Assembly: GCF_042683665.1 (NCBI RefSeq)
Contig: NZ_JBHUOO010000025.1
DNA length: 64,000 nt
Direction: 5' to 3' (one strand)
Source of the DNA: Leeuwenhoekiella polynyae
GTDB taxonomy: Bacteria; Bacteroidota; Bacteroidia; Flavobacteriales; Flavobacteriaceae
Position numbers and translations under genes: made by a program
The notes under the pieces: generated by a model
What the model saw: only the letters and a program-made list of their open reading frames with translations
Database searches by the model: none
What the model was told of the DNA's origin: nothing
In this document: positions 25,758-33,972 of the stretch, piece by piece
Numbering within the stretch: the stretch's first letter is position 1
Layout: each line of letters starts with the position of its first letter

Positions 25758-26730
25758 AAGCAAATCTTCTTGTAGACATCGCACCACCCATAATTATAGC
25801 GCTGGGAGGTGTGTGATTTCCAAAAGCATCTATCATAAAAGGCTGATTGGTTTGAATAGCTGATTGTTCATCATTATCGTAAAGGATACTTAACTTTTCA
25901 ACGAGCAATTTCACATAAGTTTTATCTTGAACTTTTCTAAATTCAAAATGTAAATAAGGTGGGGCTTCAAATTTATCATAGAATATTCTGAAGCCATTTT
26001 CGTGTAACTTCTTTTGAGCTAATGAACGCATAAAATGAAGTGTAGACCCTGAATAGGACTTTTCTCGATTTTTGAAGTATTTCTTACGTGTTTTCTTTTT
26101 CAATTCCTGATAAAAACTAAAGCCTTCATAGTAAACCATATTTACAAATTGCATTCCTGCATTAAGGCTTTTTTCATAATTTACATGAAAATCGTTTAAG
26201 GTATAGTTTACCGTATATCCCAGATATTTATTTTCAATAATAAGGGGCTCGTTAGCCCAAGCGGTAAGTTTTAATTGGGATGGACTGTAATGAAGTTTGA
26301 GGACCTCAGGATTACGTATCTTACATTTTAGAGCTTCTTGTGAGTGTCCTAGAAATTCAAGCATAAACACTTTTAATTTGCGTTCGCGCGTCCAGGGATC
26401 GGTTTCAAGAAATACTTGATCCAGTTGCTCAGTCATTTCTTCTAAGTAAACCGGAGGCATCTTCCCATCTGTATTTAAATAGTTGTTGATGTAAACCGGT
26501 GAATAGCCCATCATTGTGAGGACTAACGGACTTTTTATACCTTCTTGTACTGGAATGGAGTAGTGCCCGTTTTGGTTAGTTATTGTACCTATTGTTGTGC
26601 CATCAAAATAAATACTAACAGCTTCCAGAGCCGTCGAGTCTTTAGCGCTGTAAACATATCCGCTAAGTTGCTTTTGTCCCGATGCAGTTACATAGAATAG
26701 TAAGCCTGTAAAAAACAAAAAGATACGCAT
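25720..26730 (-). CDS. Secreted CarboxypepD_reg-like domain protein
   Basis: 336 residues with a cleavable signal (MRIFLFFTGLLFYVTASGQ). Residues 20-100 form a carboxypeptidase-regulatory-like beta-sandwich: LSGYVYSAKDSTALEAVSIY, then a GT(I/V)TNQNGHYSIPV turn. This domain is common at the N-terminus of TonB receptors, but there is no receptor here. The remainder is an alpha/beta region with no recognised domain, including the basic KKKTRKKYFKNREKS. It is likely periplasmic or outer-membrane associated. A 17-bp inverted repeat lies just upstream of its start. Confidence 0.75.
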   Translation of the reverse strand: MRIFLFFTGLLFYVTASGQKQLSGYVYSAKDSTALEAVSIYFDGTTIGTITNQNGHYSIPVQEGIKSPLVLTMMGYSPVYINNYLNTDGKMPPVYLEEMTEQLDQVFLETDPWTRERKLKVFMLEFLGHSQEALKCKIRNPEVLKLHYSPSQLKLTAWANEPLIIENKYLGYTVNYTLNDFHVNYEKSLNAGMQFVNMVYYEGFSFYQELKKKTRKKYFKNREKSYSGSTLHFMRSLAQKKLHENGFRIFYDKFEAPPYLHFEFRKVQDKTYVKLLVEKLSILYDNDEQSAIQTNQPFMIDAFGNHTPPSAIIMGGAMSTRRFAFMLPLDYKLLPE

Positions 26731-26740
26731 AGAACAAAAA

Positions 26741-26778
26741 TAACTATTATTATAGTTATAAAACTACAATAATAGTTA
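26741..26778. repeat. 17-bp inverted repeat upstream of the CarboxypepD_reg gene
   Basis: Arms 26741-26757 and 26762-26778 are reverse complements with one mismatch, separated by four bases. The element is almost pure A/T and lies 10 bases before the start codon of the minus-strand gene at 26730. It could be an mRNA hairpin near the ribosome site or a repressor site; neither is proven. Confidence 0.7.
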
Positions 26779-26801
26779 TAAATCTGAATACTTAAATGCT
26801 T

Positions 26802-26957
26802 TTATTTTGTCAAAGATTTTTGAGGTTCTAAATTTTGATCAACAACTTGTACCTCAAGTCCTAATTACTAAATTTTTTTGAGCTGAGTTTTAGCATCACC
26901 CACAATGAAATATATGAGTTTATCAGGGTCAGCATATTTTTTAGCGATATTTTTAAT
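26802..26957 (-). pseudogene. Decayed C-terminal fragment of an M16 (insulinase-like) zinc peptidase
   Basis: Read on the minus strand directly after the stop codon of the small mscS gene, and in the same frame, the sequence encodes KKYADPDKLIYFIVGDAKTQ, the typical C-terminal motif of M16 peptidases. It continues to LKKI, meets two adjacent stop codons, and then reads LGLEVQVVDQNLEPQK before a final stop. The catalytic N-terminal part (HxxEH) is absent. It is best explained as the tail of a deleted gene. The family call rests on my recognition of the motif, without an alignment. Confidence 0.65.
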
Positions 26958-27539
26958 TTAATCAAGTGCAGTATCTGTGCCCGGTGTGTTTTTATTTTCT
27001 TGTTCTTCTTCCAGTTTTTTTATTTCTTCAAAGAATTCCTCAGGTTTCATTATTCGCATTGTTTTTTGAACAACAATTGTGTTTGCTAGGGTATAGACGT
27101 GATTGTCTTTATTCCGCAGGTGTAAAAAGAAAAGGGTGATGTTTTCAACTTGTCCTGACATCGGAAAATCTTTATCTACGATTTCTACATAATCACCAAT
27201 TTTCAAAGGATGATTAAAAAAGAGAATCAATCCTGAAGTGATGTTGCATAACAACGACCATTGCGCGAAAAATGCCACTCCCAGAATTGTGATTACAGAC
27301 CCAATACCGGCAATTACATCTGCTCCCGAAAAGCCCCAAATAATTACCATAGAAAAGCCCAGCACCAGAAAAAATAGCATGTTCAGGACTTTGACGGTTA
27401 TTTGTTTTCGCGTAATATCAAAGTTAGCCTTCTTAAATCGTCTGATAATGAGTTTAGATACTGCATATCGTATTACTAGTAATACAAATAAGAGTACAAA
27501 ACTCTCAATTAGTTTGAGTTCAATTTCTGTGAGAATCAC
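26958..27539 (-). CDS. Small MscS-family mechanosensitive channel protein
   Basis: 193 residues, shorter than MscS. Membrane spans lie near 8-28, 50-72 and 76-105, then the beta domain reads GDYVEIVDKDFPMSGQVENI. The large C-terminal vestibule domain is mostly missing and replaced by an acidic coil (EEIKKLEEEQENK). Short MscS-like proteins of this kind occur in Flavobacteriia. Its ATG lies one base after the stop of the upstream M14 peptidase gene, so they are probably one transcript. The end of the gene abuts an M16 peptidase remnant, so the C-terminus may have been altered by the deletion that created it. Confidence 0.82.
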   Translation of the reverse strand: MILTEIELKLIESFVLLFVLLVIRYAVSKLIIRRFKKANFDITRKQITVKVLNMLFFLVLGFSMVIIWGFSGADVIAGIGSVITILGVAFFAQWSLLCNITSGLILFFNHPLKIGDYVEIVDKDFPMSGQVENITLFFLHLRNKDNHVYTLANTIVVQKTMRIMKPEEFFEEIKKLEEEQENKNTPGTDTALD

Positions 27540-27540
27540 G

Positions 27541-30012
27541 TTAGTCTCTGTAGTTATTAGGGTTATTTAAAAATAGGGCATTTACAAAAAATAATTTTCC
27601 GTTTTGCCAGAATGCTCTAAAAAGCGGATCATCTACCATATATGTTACAGTACCTCGACCCATAGGCTGAACACCAAAAACCAAACTGTTTTTTAAAGCT
27701 TTTAAAGCATCTTCACCAGCGTAGCCTGATATACTTTCCGGACTGTCATCCAAATAAGCAACATTATAGCCATTGTCTAGCAAGGCATACGCATCGCTAC
27801 CTATTTTTAAGCTGTAATAGGTGTCACTGTATCCAAAAGCCAACGGATGGGTGTTATCTACTTGTGTTTTAAATATACTACCGCTAATGAGGTCTGTAGC
27901 TCGTGAACTTTCACGCTCTGCATAAGGAACCAATTTATCAACAATAGTATCTCCTTTTTTTACAGGTTCAGACTCTTTTAAACCAAAACCATCTTTATCG
28001 CTAAAAGATCTTAATGCATTATCTATAGCTATTAAATTTCCACCACTACGAACCCATGACTTTAATTGATCTAAGGTGTTTTCATCAAAACGGTATCTCC
28101 CGCTAGGCAAGACCAGAATATCATAATCAGTTAGGTTTATACGCCCCAGATCTTCGGCTAAAATAGAAGTTACAGGATAATTTAATTGTTGTTCAAAAAA
28201 GTGCCAAGTCGCACCATAACTTAATGAAGAAGTTTGTTCTCCGCTTAAAACTGCGATTTTTGCTTTATTAATCAGTTTTACTGATGACGAACCAAAATCT
28301 GGACCTGCAGATGCAAAACTGGTTTTTACAGGGGTGAGTTTGCGTTTAAATTCATTAGCTATTGTAATTAATTTGGAATCAAATTCAGTTGTGTTATTAT
28401 CGCTTCTAGTAATAATTAAAGAACCGGTAGGATAGTCCACCCCACTGTTTGTAAAAGCTTTTTCAGAAAACCGAACCTTAATATTTGCCTGAAGCAAGGC
28501 ACTTAAGAATTTTGCATCCTCCATACTATTCCATTTTGAGATATAGCCGGCTGCATTTTTTGATAGTACATTACGCTCAGGAGTTAAAGGATCTGTAGCG
28601 GTCTCAGAATTAGCTTTTGTACTTGCAACCGCTTCTAAACCGTATGCATATGATAAACACCAAGCTGTTATATCATAAGTCAGCGGCGTAGACAAAGCTG
28701 CTTCTGGCTCAAAAAGTACGTGTACCAGTTTACCTTTAGGTTGATCTGTACTTACTACAAGAGCCTGATCATAACTCATACTTTCTTGCTTCTTAGAATT
28801 ATAGTTGTAACCGCTGGTTTTTCCGGAAGAAGCAAATCGATATTGTATATCGTGTAAATCTAATAATTCAGCCAAAGCAGCCAGATGATCTTTTTCACCG
28901 CTAATTGTGAAATTTTTATAGGTTACATCAGAATTGCTGTAATACTTTTTAAATTCAGAATTAAGTCTTTCTACGTTTTTGCTAGCCATTTCAACAGTAG
29001 AAATACCTGTAGTAACATGATGGGCTACGCGATCTACTAATGTTAGAATTGTACCGTCTGATTTTTTGATGCCTAAACCTGCACGCCCACCGCCTGCTTG
29101 CTCATAAGTCATGCCTATAGAGCCGGTGTAAGTAGGGTAGGTGTCACCATAACTTGGATAAAGTAGATCGAACACTTCTCGGGTAAAAAACAGCCATCCG
29201 TTTTGATCAAAATACTTAGCGTGGTTGGTTCCTATTTCTTGCTGAAATTGAAATTGAAATGGCGTAATTATCTTGTGATAAGGTTCTGCTGCTGGCGCAA
29301 AATAATACGGGTTATTTATGCCTTGCTCGTGAAAATCTACGTGAATATGAGGCAACCAACTGTTATAAACTTTTAAACGCTGCCGGGTTTCCTTTTGAGT
29401 TGCCCAAGCCCAATCGCGGTTTAGATCAAACAAGTAATGGTTTGCTCTACCACCAGGCCAGGGCTCGTTATGCTCAGCAGCATCAGGATTGGTGTCGAAT
29501 GGAGTTGCTTTTACTTTATTATACCAGTTAGCATAACGATCCCTACCATCAGGATTAATGCAAGGATCAATAATAACAACGGTATTTTTCAACCACTCTT
29601 TTTTATTCGTGATTAACTCATAAAGGGTAAGCATAGAAGTTTCTGTGCTGCTTGCTTCATTACCGTGTACATTATAACTCAACCAAATTATGGCTTTATC
29701 AGGATTTGCAGATCCACTTTCAATACCGGCGTTTTGAAGTTGGTTGGTTCTTATGGTTTCAATATTCGCCTGGTTTTCTGGAGTTGTAACTATGGCATAG
29801 GTTAAGGGTCTGCGCTCATTGGTTTTTCCATACTCTTTATAAGTAACCCAATCAGAATTTGAAGCTACATATTCAAAATAGGACACAACATCTGCGTGTC
29901 TAGAGAATTCTGTCCCTATTTTATATCCTAGAAATTCTTCGGGCGACTGCAGAGATTGAGAGAAACTCAAACTAGTAAAAAGTAGGGTAATTAATAGTGT
30001 AAATCTGTACAT
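27541..30012 (-). CDS. Secreted M14-family zinc carboxypeptidase
   Basis: 823 residues with signal peptide MYRFTLLITLLFTSLSFSQ. The M14 zinc site is HGNEASSTE (His and Glu, near 113-121) and a later HVDFHEQG histidine; substrate-binding DPCINPDGRDR and NRDW are also present. The C-terminal 450 residues include a glutamine-amidotransferase-like region (LPSGRYRFDENTLDQLKSW and similar), as in long Bacteroidetes M14 proteins. It probably degrades peptides outside the cytoplasm. It is divergent from bshC across a 310-bp gap and followed by the small mscS gene. Confidence 0.88.
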   Translation of the reverse strand: MYRFTLLITLLFTSLSFSQSLQSPEEFLGYKIGTEFSRHADVVSYFEYVASNSDWVTYKEYGKTNERRPLTYAIVTTPENQANIETIRTNQLQNAGIESGSANPDKAIIWLSYNVHGNEASSTETSMLTLYELITNKKEWLKNTVVIIDPCINPDGRDRYANWYNKVKATPFDTNPDAAEHNEPWPGGRANHYLFDLNRDWAWATQKETRQRLKVYNSWLPHIHVDFHEQGINNPYYFAPAAEPYHKIITPFQFQFQQEIGTNHAKYFDQNGWLFFTREVFDLLYPSYGDTYPTYTGSIGMTYEQAGGGRAGLGIKKSDGTILTLVDRVAHHVTTGISTVEMASKNVERLNSEFKKYYSNSDVTYKNFTISGEKDHLAALAELLDLHDIQYRFASSGKTSGYNYNSKKQESMSYDQALVVSTDQPKGKLVHVLFEPEAALSTPLTYDITAWCLSYAYGLEAVASTKANSETATDPLTPERNVLSKNAAGYISKWNSMEDAKFLSALLQANIKVRFSEKAFTNSGVDYPTGSLIITRSDNNTTEFDSKLITIANEFKRKLTPVKTSFASAGPDFGSSSVKLINKAKIAVLSGEQTSSLSYGATWHFFEQQLNYPVTSILAEDLGRINLTDYDILVLPSGRYRFDENTLDQLKSWVRSGGNLIAIDNALRSFSDKDGFGLKESEPVKKGDTIVDKLVPYAERESSRATDLISGSIFKTQVDNTHPLAFGYSDTYYSLKIGSDAYALLDNGYNVAYLDDSPESISGYAGEDALKALKNSLVFGVQPMGRGTVTYMVDDPLFRAFWQNGKLFFVNALFLNNPNNYRD

Positions 30013-30107
30013 ACAATAATTAGGTTAGTAAGCAGTATTTTGGCCAAGTCCAAGAAATCATTTATAAAAGCATATTTACTTAGAATATAGCCTCTAAAAG
30101 ATTAAAT

Positions 30108-30120
30108 CTCGATTATCGAG
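30108..30120. repeat. 13-bp palindrome in the M14/bshC intergenic region
   Basis: CTCGATTATCGAG is a perfect palindrome around a central T. A related sequence (TTGATTATCGAG) occurs at about 54131. The 310-bp gap between 30013 and 30322 otherwise holds only the promoter noted below. Function unknown. Confidence 0.3.
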
Positions 30121-30152
30121 CGAACAGTAAAACTACTAAAATTGTGAGTAAG

Positions 30153-30180
30153 TTGTTCTCTGTGAATTAACGTAAATTTG
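30153..30180 (+). promoter_or_regulatory. Candidate bshC promoter
   Basis: TTG at 30153-30155, 17 bases, then TAAATTTG at 30173-30180. It implies a leader of about 135 bases before the bshC ATG. A weaker element (TTTTTG at 30287-30292) lies closer to the gene. Confidence 0.45.
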
Positions 30181-30322
30181 GGCTGTAAAAGTGGGCTATT
30201 CTTTTATTTTTGCTCTCGTTGTGAAATCTAAAATTTGACTACTTATAATTACCTTGAAAACTAGTTTTTGACGATTAAAGTAATAATTTTTGCGGAATCG
30301 TTGATATTGAAAAAAGAACTCC

Positions 30323-31927
30323 ATGTCAATTCATAAAATAGCGTATAAAGAAACCGGATATTTCTCTAAACTCATTTGTGATTATCTAGAAGATAAAGAG
30401 AGTCTGAATCAATTTTATAGCAATTTTCCGACATTGGAGAATTTTAAAAAACAGCTAGAAGCAAAATCTTTTTCTTCAGAAAATCGTTCTGTTTTAGTTT
30501 CCGCTTTGCGTAATCAATATAAAAACTTAGAAGCAGGAGAGACTGTAGAATCAGCTGTAAAGCAATTAGAACAAGAAAATACATTTACTGTAACAACTGG
30601 TCACCAACTTAACTTATTTACCGGGCCACTTTATTTTTTGTATAAGATTATAAGCACCATTACGCTTTCGCGAAAGTTAAAAGAGGCCTATACTGAGTAT
30701 AATTTCGTTCCGGTTTATTGGATGGCTACCGAAGATCATGATTTTGACGAAATCAATTATTTTAGACTTCACGGTAAGAAAATACAATGGAACCGGGAGG
30801 ACATACAGGATAATGATAAGGGAGCAGTAGGTGTTCTTAAAACGGAAGGGCTCCAAGAGGTTTTTAATCTTATTTGCGCAGAATTAGGAAATACCCATTT
30901 AGCTAAAGAGCTTTGTAATTTGTTTGAATCTGCTTACCTCAAACACGACACGCTTACGGAAGCGACCCGTTTTTTAGCACATCATATTTTTAGTCAATAT
31001 GGGTTAGTGATTGTAGATGGTGATGATCACCAGTTGAAGTCTATTTTTGCTCCTTATATGAAACAAGAGTTGCTTAAGAACAAAGCTTATAAAGCTGTGA
31101 CTACACAAGCAGAGAAACTGGAAAAAGCGGGGTACTCTATTCAAGTTAATGCCCGGGAGATCAACCTTTTTTATCTGGCAGACGGTATTAGAGAACGTAT
31201 TATTGAAAGGGACAGTCGTTATTTTGTAAATGATACTTCAATTGAATTTTCTGAGGAAGAATTATTAGTTAAATTAGAAGAAACACCTGAATCATTTAGT
31301 CCTAACGTGATAATGCGACCTTTGTATCAAGAGGTTATTTTGCCTAATCTAGCGTATATAGGTGGAGGCGGAGAGATTGCATATTGGTTAGAATTGAAAA
31401 GTTTTTTTGATGCTGTTGAAGTCACGTTCCCAATGTTGATGGTTCGCAATTCTGCATTATTAATAACCGAAAAGCAACAGGAGAAATTAAAAAAACTCAA
31501 CGTTTCAATAGAAGATCTTTTTCTCAACCAGAATGATCTCGTTAATCGAAAGATTAGAAAAATATCAAATATAGATGTTGATTTTAGTTCGCAAAAAGAA
31601 TATCTCGTCAAACAGTTTGAGGATTTATACAAATTGGCATCAGAAACAGATGCTTCCTTTTTAGGAGCTGTAAAAGCTCAGGAGGTAAAGCAGTTAAAAG
31701 GTTTAGATCACCTCGAAAAACGCTTACTTAAAGCCCAAAAGAAAAAATTAGGAGATCACGTAAGAAGATTAACCACTATTCAAAACGAGCTTTTCCCGTT
31801 AGAAAATTTACAAGAGCGTATCATGAACTTTTCTGAATTTTATTTAGAATACGGTTCAGATTTGATCCCGCAATTGTTTGAAGCCTTAGATCCTTTAGAT
31901 TATAGATTTACGGTAATCATTAAATAG
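30323..31927 (+). CDS. bshC: Bacillithiol synthase BshC (cysteine-adding enzyme)
   Basis: 534 residues, the usual family length. The recognisable signature TVTTGHQLNLFTGPLYFLYKI lies near 90-110 (abridged), with VYWMATEDHDFDEIN at about 131-145 and GGGGEIAYWLELK near 348-360. A coiled-coil C-terminal region mediates dimerisation. BshC joins cysteine to glucosaminyl-malate, the last step to the thiol buffer bacillithiol. BshA and BshB are not in the window. It faces the DUF2071 gene convergently, 32 bp away. Confidence 0.95.
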   Translation: MSIHKIAYKETGYFSKLICDYLEDKESLNQFYSNFPTLENFKKQLEAKSFSSENRSVLVSALRNQYKNLEAGETVESAVKQLEQENTFTVTTGHQLNLFTGPLYFLYKIISTITLSRKLKEAYTEYNFVPVYWMATEDHDFDEINYFRLHGKKIQWNREDIQDNDKGAVGVLKTEGLQEVFNLICAELGNTHLAKELCNLFESAYLKHDTLTEATRFLAHHIFSQYGLVIVDGDDHQLKSIFAPYMKQELLKNKAYKAVTTQAEKLEKAGYSIQVNAREINLFYLADGIRERIIERDSRYFVNDTSIEFSEEELLVKLEETPESFSPNVIMRPLYQEVILPNLAYIGGGGEIAYWLELKSFFDAVEVTFPMLMVRNSALLITEKQQEKLKKLNVSIEDLFLNQNDLVNRKIRKISNIDVDFSSQKEYLVKQFEDLYKLASETDASFLGAVKAQEVKQLKGLDHLEKRLLKAQKKKLGDHVRRLTTIQNELFPLENLQERIMNFSEFYLEYGSDLIPQLFEALDPLDYRFTVIIK

Positions 31928-31959
31928 TTTGGGTTAAAAGGTTTCTGTTTTTAAAGAGC

Positions 31960-32673
31960 TTACTTTTTAATAAGCTTTTTACCTTCAATACTAATAGCAG
32001 AACCTTCCATACATTGTACAGAATCAGGATCGCGAGTAGATAGTTCATTAAATTCCGAACCGTAGATTTTTCCGAAGTCAAAAATCACTTCATAATCCAG
32101 TACTTTATAAGCTTCCCAAATAGGGTGACGCACTTCGTACTCCCAGGTTTGATTCTTATTCTTTTTACTGTAACCCCAAAAGTGTTCTGTAATGAATTCG
32201 GTTATACTGCCGGGTTTATAGTTGTGCGTTTTAGTAGCTGTTGCGACTTGAAACAATTGCCAGTTCTCTTCAAAGTCTAACCCATAACTAAAGAAGTTTT
32301 CTTCATCAGTAAGGTCGTGCTTATAGTGCATCTTAAAAACGCTGTATTGCTCATTATAAAGCAAGTTAGCAACCCAGGCAATAGCAGGTTTTCTAACGAT
32401 TTCAGATATGAAAACCGTACCACGCTTCCAGATTTTACCATCAAAATACTTTACGTAAAACCTGAGATTAATTTCTTCAAACCGCTTATGGAAAGGAATT
32501 GTGATGCCTTTAAGTTTAACATCGTCAAATAAAAAACCTACAAGGCTTACGTAACATTTACCTTCATAAAAATCAAGTTCTGTATGTGCAGGCACATAAG
32601 GCTTGAGTATCTCAGGGTCTATGGTATAATTAGCAAAGCAGAGCTTTTTCCAAGAAGCGGTTAAAAAGCTCAT
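31960..32673 (-). CDS. DUF2071 (YqjF-like) family protein
   Basis: 237 residues matching the DUF2071/YqjF family: WKKLCFANYTIDPEILKPYVPAHTELD near the N-terminus (abridged), YVSLVGFLF, and WVANLLYNEQY centrally. The fold is related to acetoacetate decarboxylase, but catalytic activity is unknown. Its start overlaps the crtZ stop by four bases, so it is translationally coupled to the carotenoid operon. It may act on the pigment pathway or simply be co-transcribed. Confidence 0.8.
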   Translation of the reverse strand: MSFLTASWKKLCFANYTIDPEILKPYVPAHTELDFYEGKCYVSLVGFLFDDVKLKGITIPFHKRFEEINLRFYVKYFDGKIWKRGTVFISEIVRKPAIAWVANLLYNEQYSVFKMHYKHDLTDEENFFSYGLDFEENWQLFQVATATKTHNYKPGSITEFITEHFWGYSKKNKNQTWEYEVRHPIWEAYKVLDYEVIFDFGKIYGSEFNELSTRDPDSVQCMEGSAISIEGKKLIKK

Positions 32674-33122
32674 TTATTTTTGAAGTACTTTAAGGGAGGA
32701 GCAAGCATTCCAAAACATTCACCTTCTTCTTTGCCTAAATGTTTATGATGAATTTTATGAGCTCTTCTAATTCCCTTAGCATACCAATTGTTAGCATTTC
32801 TAAAAAGTTTAAAACGCTGGTGGATAAAAATGTCATGTACCATAAAATAGGCAACACCGTAGGCAAAAATACCAAGTCCTATAGGTAAACCAATCCACAC
32901 ATTTTCATATTGCCATAACAGAAAGCAACCTATACTTACTAATGCGTAAAAGATGAAAAAAAAATCATTGCGTTCCCACCAGGAGCCGTGGTCTTTATGA
33001 TGGTGATCTCTGTGTAATGACCACAAAAAACCGTGCATAACATATTTATGAGTAAACCAAGCCATAAACTCCATAATGCCAAAAGTGAGCAAGAAAATAA
33101 AAATCCAGAGTAATGTTTGCAT
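32670..33122 (-). CDS. crtZ: Beta-carotene hydroxylase CrtZ
   Basis: 150-residue membrane di-iron hydroxylase of the fatty acid hydroxylase superfamily. The four histidine clusters are present: HKYVMH, HRDHHH, HDIFIHQR and HKIHHKH. About four hydrophobic spans lie between them. It hydroxylates both rings of beta-carotene at C3 to give zeaxanthin. It lies one base downstream of crtB and overlaps the DUF2071 gene by four bases. A lycopene cyclase, needed to make its substrate, is not in the window. Confidence 0.94.
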   Translation of the reverse strand: MQTLLWIFIFLLTFGIMEFMAWFTHKYVMHGFLWSLHRDHHHKDHGSWWERNDFFFIFYALVSIGCFLLWQYENVWIGLPIGLGIFAYGVAYFMVHDIFIHQRFKLFRNANNWYAKGIRRAHKIHHKHLGKEEGECFGMLAPPLKYFKNK

Positions 33123-33123
33123 T

Positions 33124-33963
33124 TTAAATAAGGTTTAATCTATATTTTACATAACTGCGCGCCAGTAGAGATGCTTTCACATAATTAGGAACACGAATAC
33201 GTGCATTTTTTATCTCCAAAGACGGAGTGTTCTTTAACTTGAGCAATAATTTTCTGTAATAACGGTATGCAGTATAAACACCAAATTTTGCTTCTACAGG
33301 CAATTTACAAATACCAGCAAGACCTTTTGCAAAGTCAGCTTCAATTTCTGCAATGATTTTTTGTTTTGATGCTTCGTCTAAAGCATTCAGATTAGTATTG
33401 GGAAAATACGTTCTGCTCAATTCTTCGTGATCTGCTTTAAGATCTCTTAAGAAATTTACTTTTTGAAAGGCAGAGCCTAGGCTTTGTGCACTTTCTTTAA
33501 GTTCATCATATTTAGCTCTGTCTCCTTTTACAAATACAGTAAGGCACATAAGCCCTACGACATCAGCAGAGCCATAAATATAATTTTTGTATTCCTCTTG
33601 CGTAAGGTATTTGCTTTTAGAAAGATCAAGGCGCATACTGTTCATAAAAGCATCTACAAGATGTTTTTCGATTTTATAGGTATGGAAAGTATGCTGAAAT
33701 GAGTTGAGAATAGGATTTAAACTTATTTTGTGTTCAAGTGCGTGCTCCAAGTCATTTTCAAAGCGCTCAAAGAGTTCTTCTTTATCATAATCGTGAAAGG
33801 TATCTACGATTTCGTCTGCAAACCTTACAAAACCATAAATGTTGTGAATGTCCTTCCTGATACTCGGGGCAAGCATACGGGTAGCCGTAGAAAACGAGGT
33901 ACTATAGGAGCGCGTCACCGTTTCTGAACAAGCTAAGGATACGTTGTCGAAAATTTCTTTCAT
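33124..33963 (-). CDS. crtB: Phytoene synthase CrtB
   Basis: 279 residues of the squalene/phytoene synthase family. Both Asp-rich magnesium-binding motifs are visible: DEIVD (in FVRFADEIVDTF, near 48-52) and DLKAD (in NFLRDLKADHEEL, near 172-176). SYSTSF near 20 and YIYGSADVVGLM also fit. It condenses two geranylgeranyl diphosphates to phytoene. It is third in the minus-strand operon regulator-crtI-crtB-crtZ-DUF2071, nine bases after crtI. Confidence 0.95.
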   Translation of the reverse strand: MKEIFDNVSLACSETVTRSYSTSFSTATRMLAPSIRKDIHNIYGFVRFADEIVDTFHDYDKEELFERFENDLEHALEHKISLNPILNSFQHTFHTYKIEKHLVDAFMNSMRLDLSKSKYLTQEEYKNYIYGSADVVGLMCLTVFVKGDRAKYDELKESAQSLGSAFQKVNFLRDLKADHEELSRTYFPNTNLNALDEASKQKIIAEIEADFAKGLAGICKLPVEAKFGVYTAYRYYRKLLLKLKNTPSLEIKNARIRVPNYVKASLLARSYVKYRLNLI

Positions 33964-33972
33964 TTCTTTTTC

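Noticed and set aside
26731..30012. Mobile element behind the M16 remnant
   Set aside because: No transposase, terminal repeats or target duplication were found; a simple deletion explains it.
31957..31976. Hairpin between bshC and DUF2071 as a terminator
   Set aside because: The 6-bp stem is A/T-rich and lies within the DUF2071 coding end; too weak to call.
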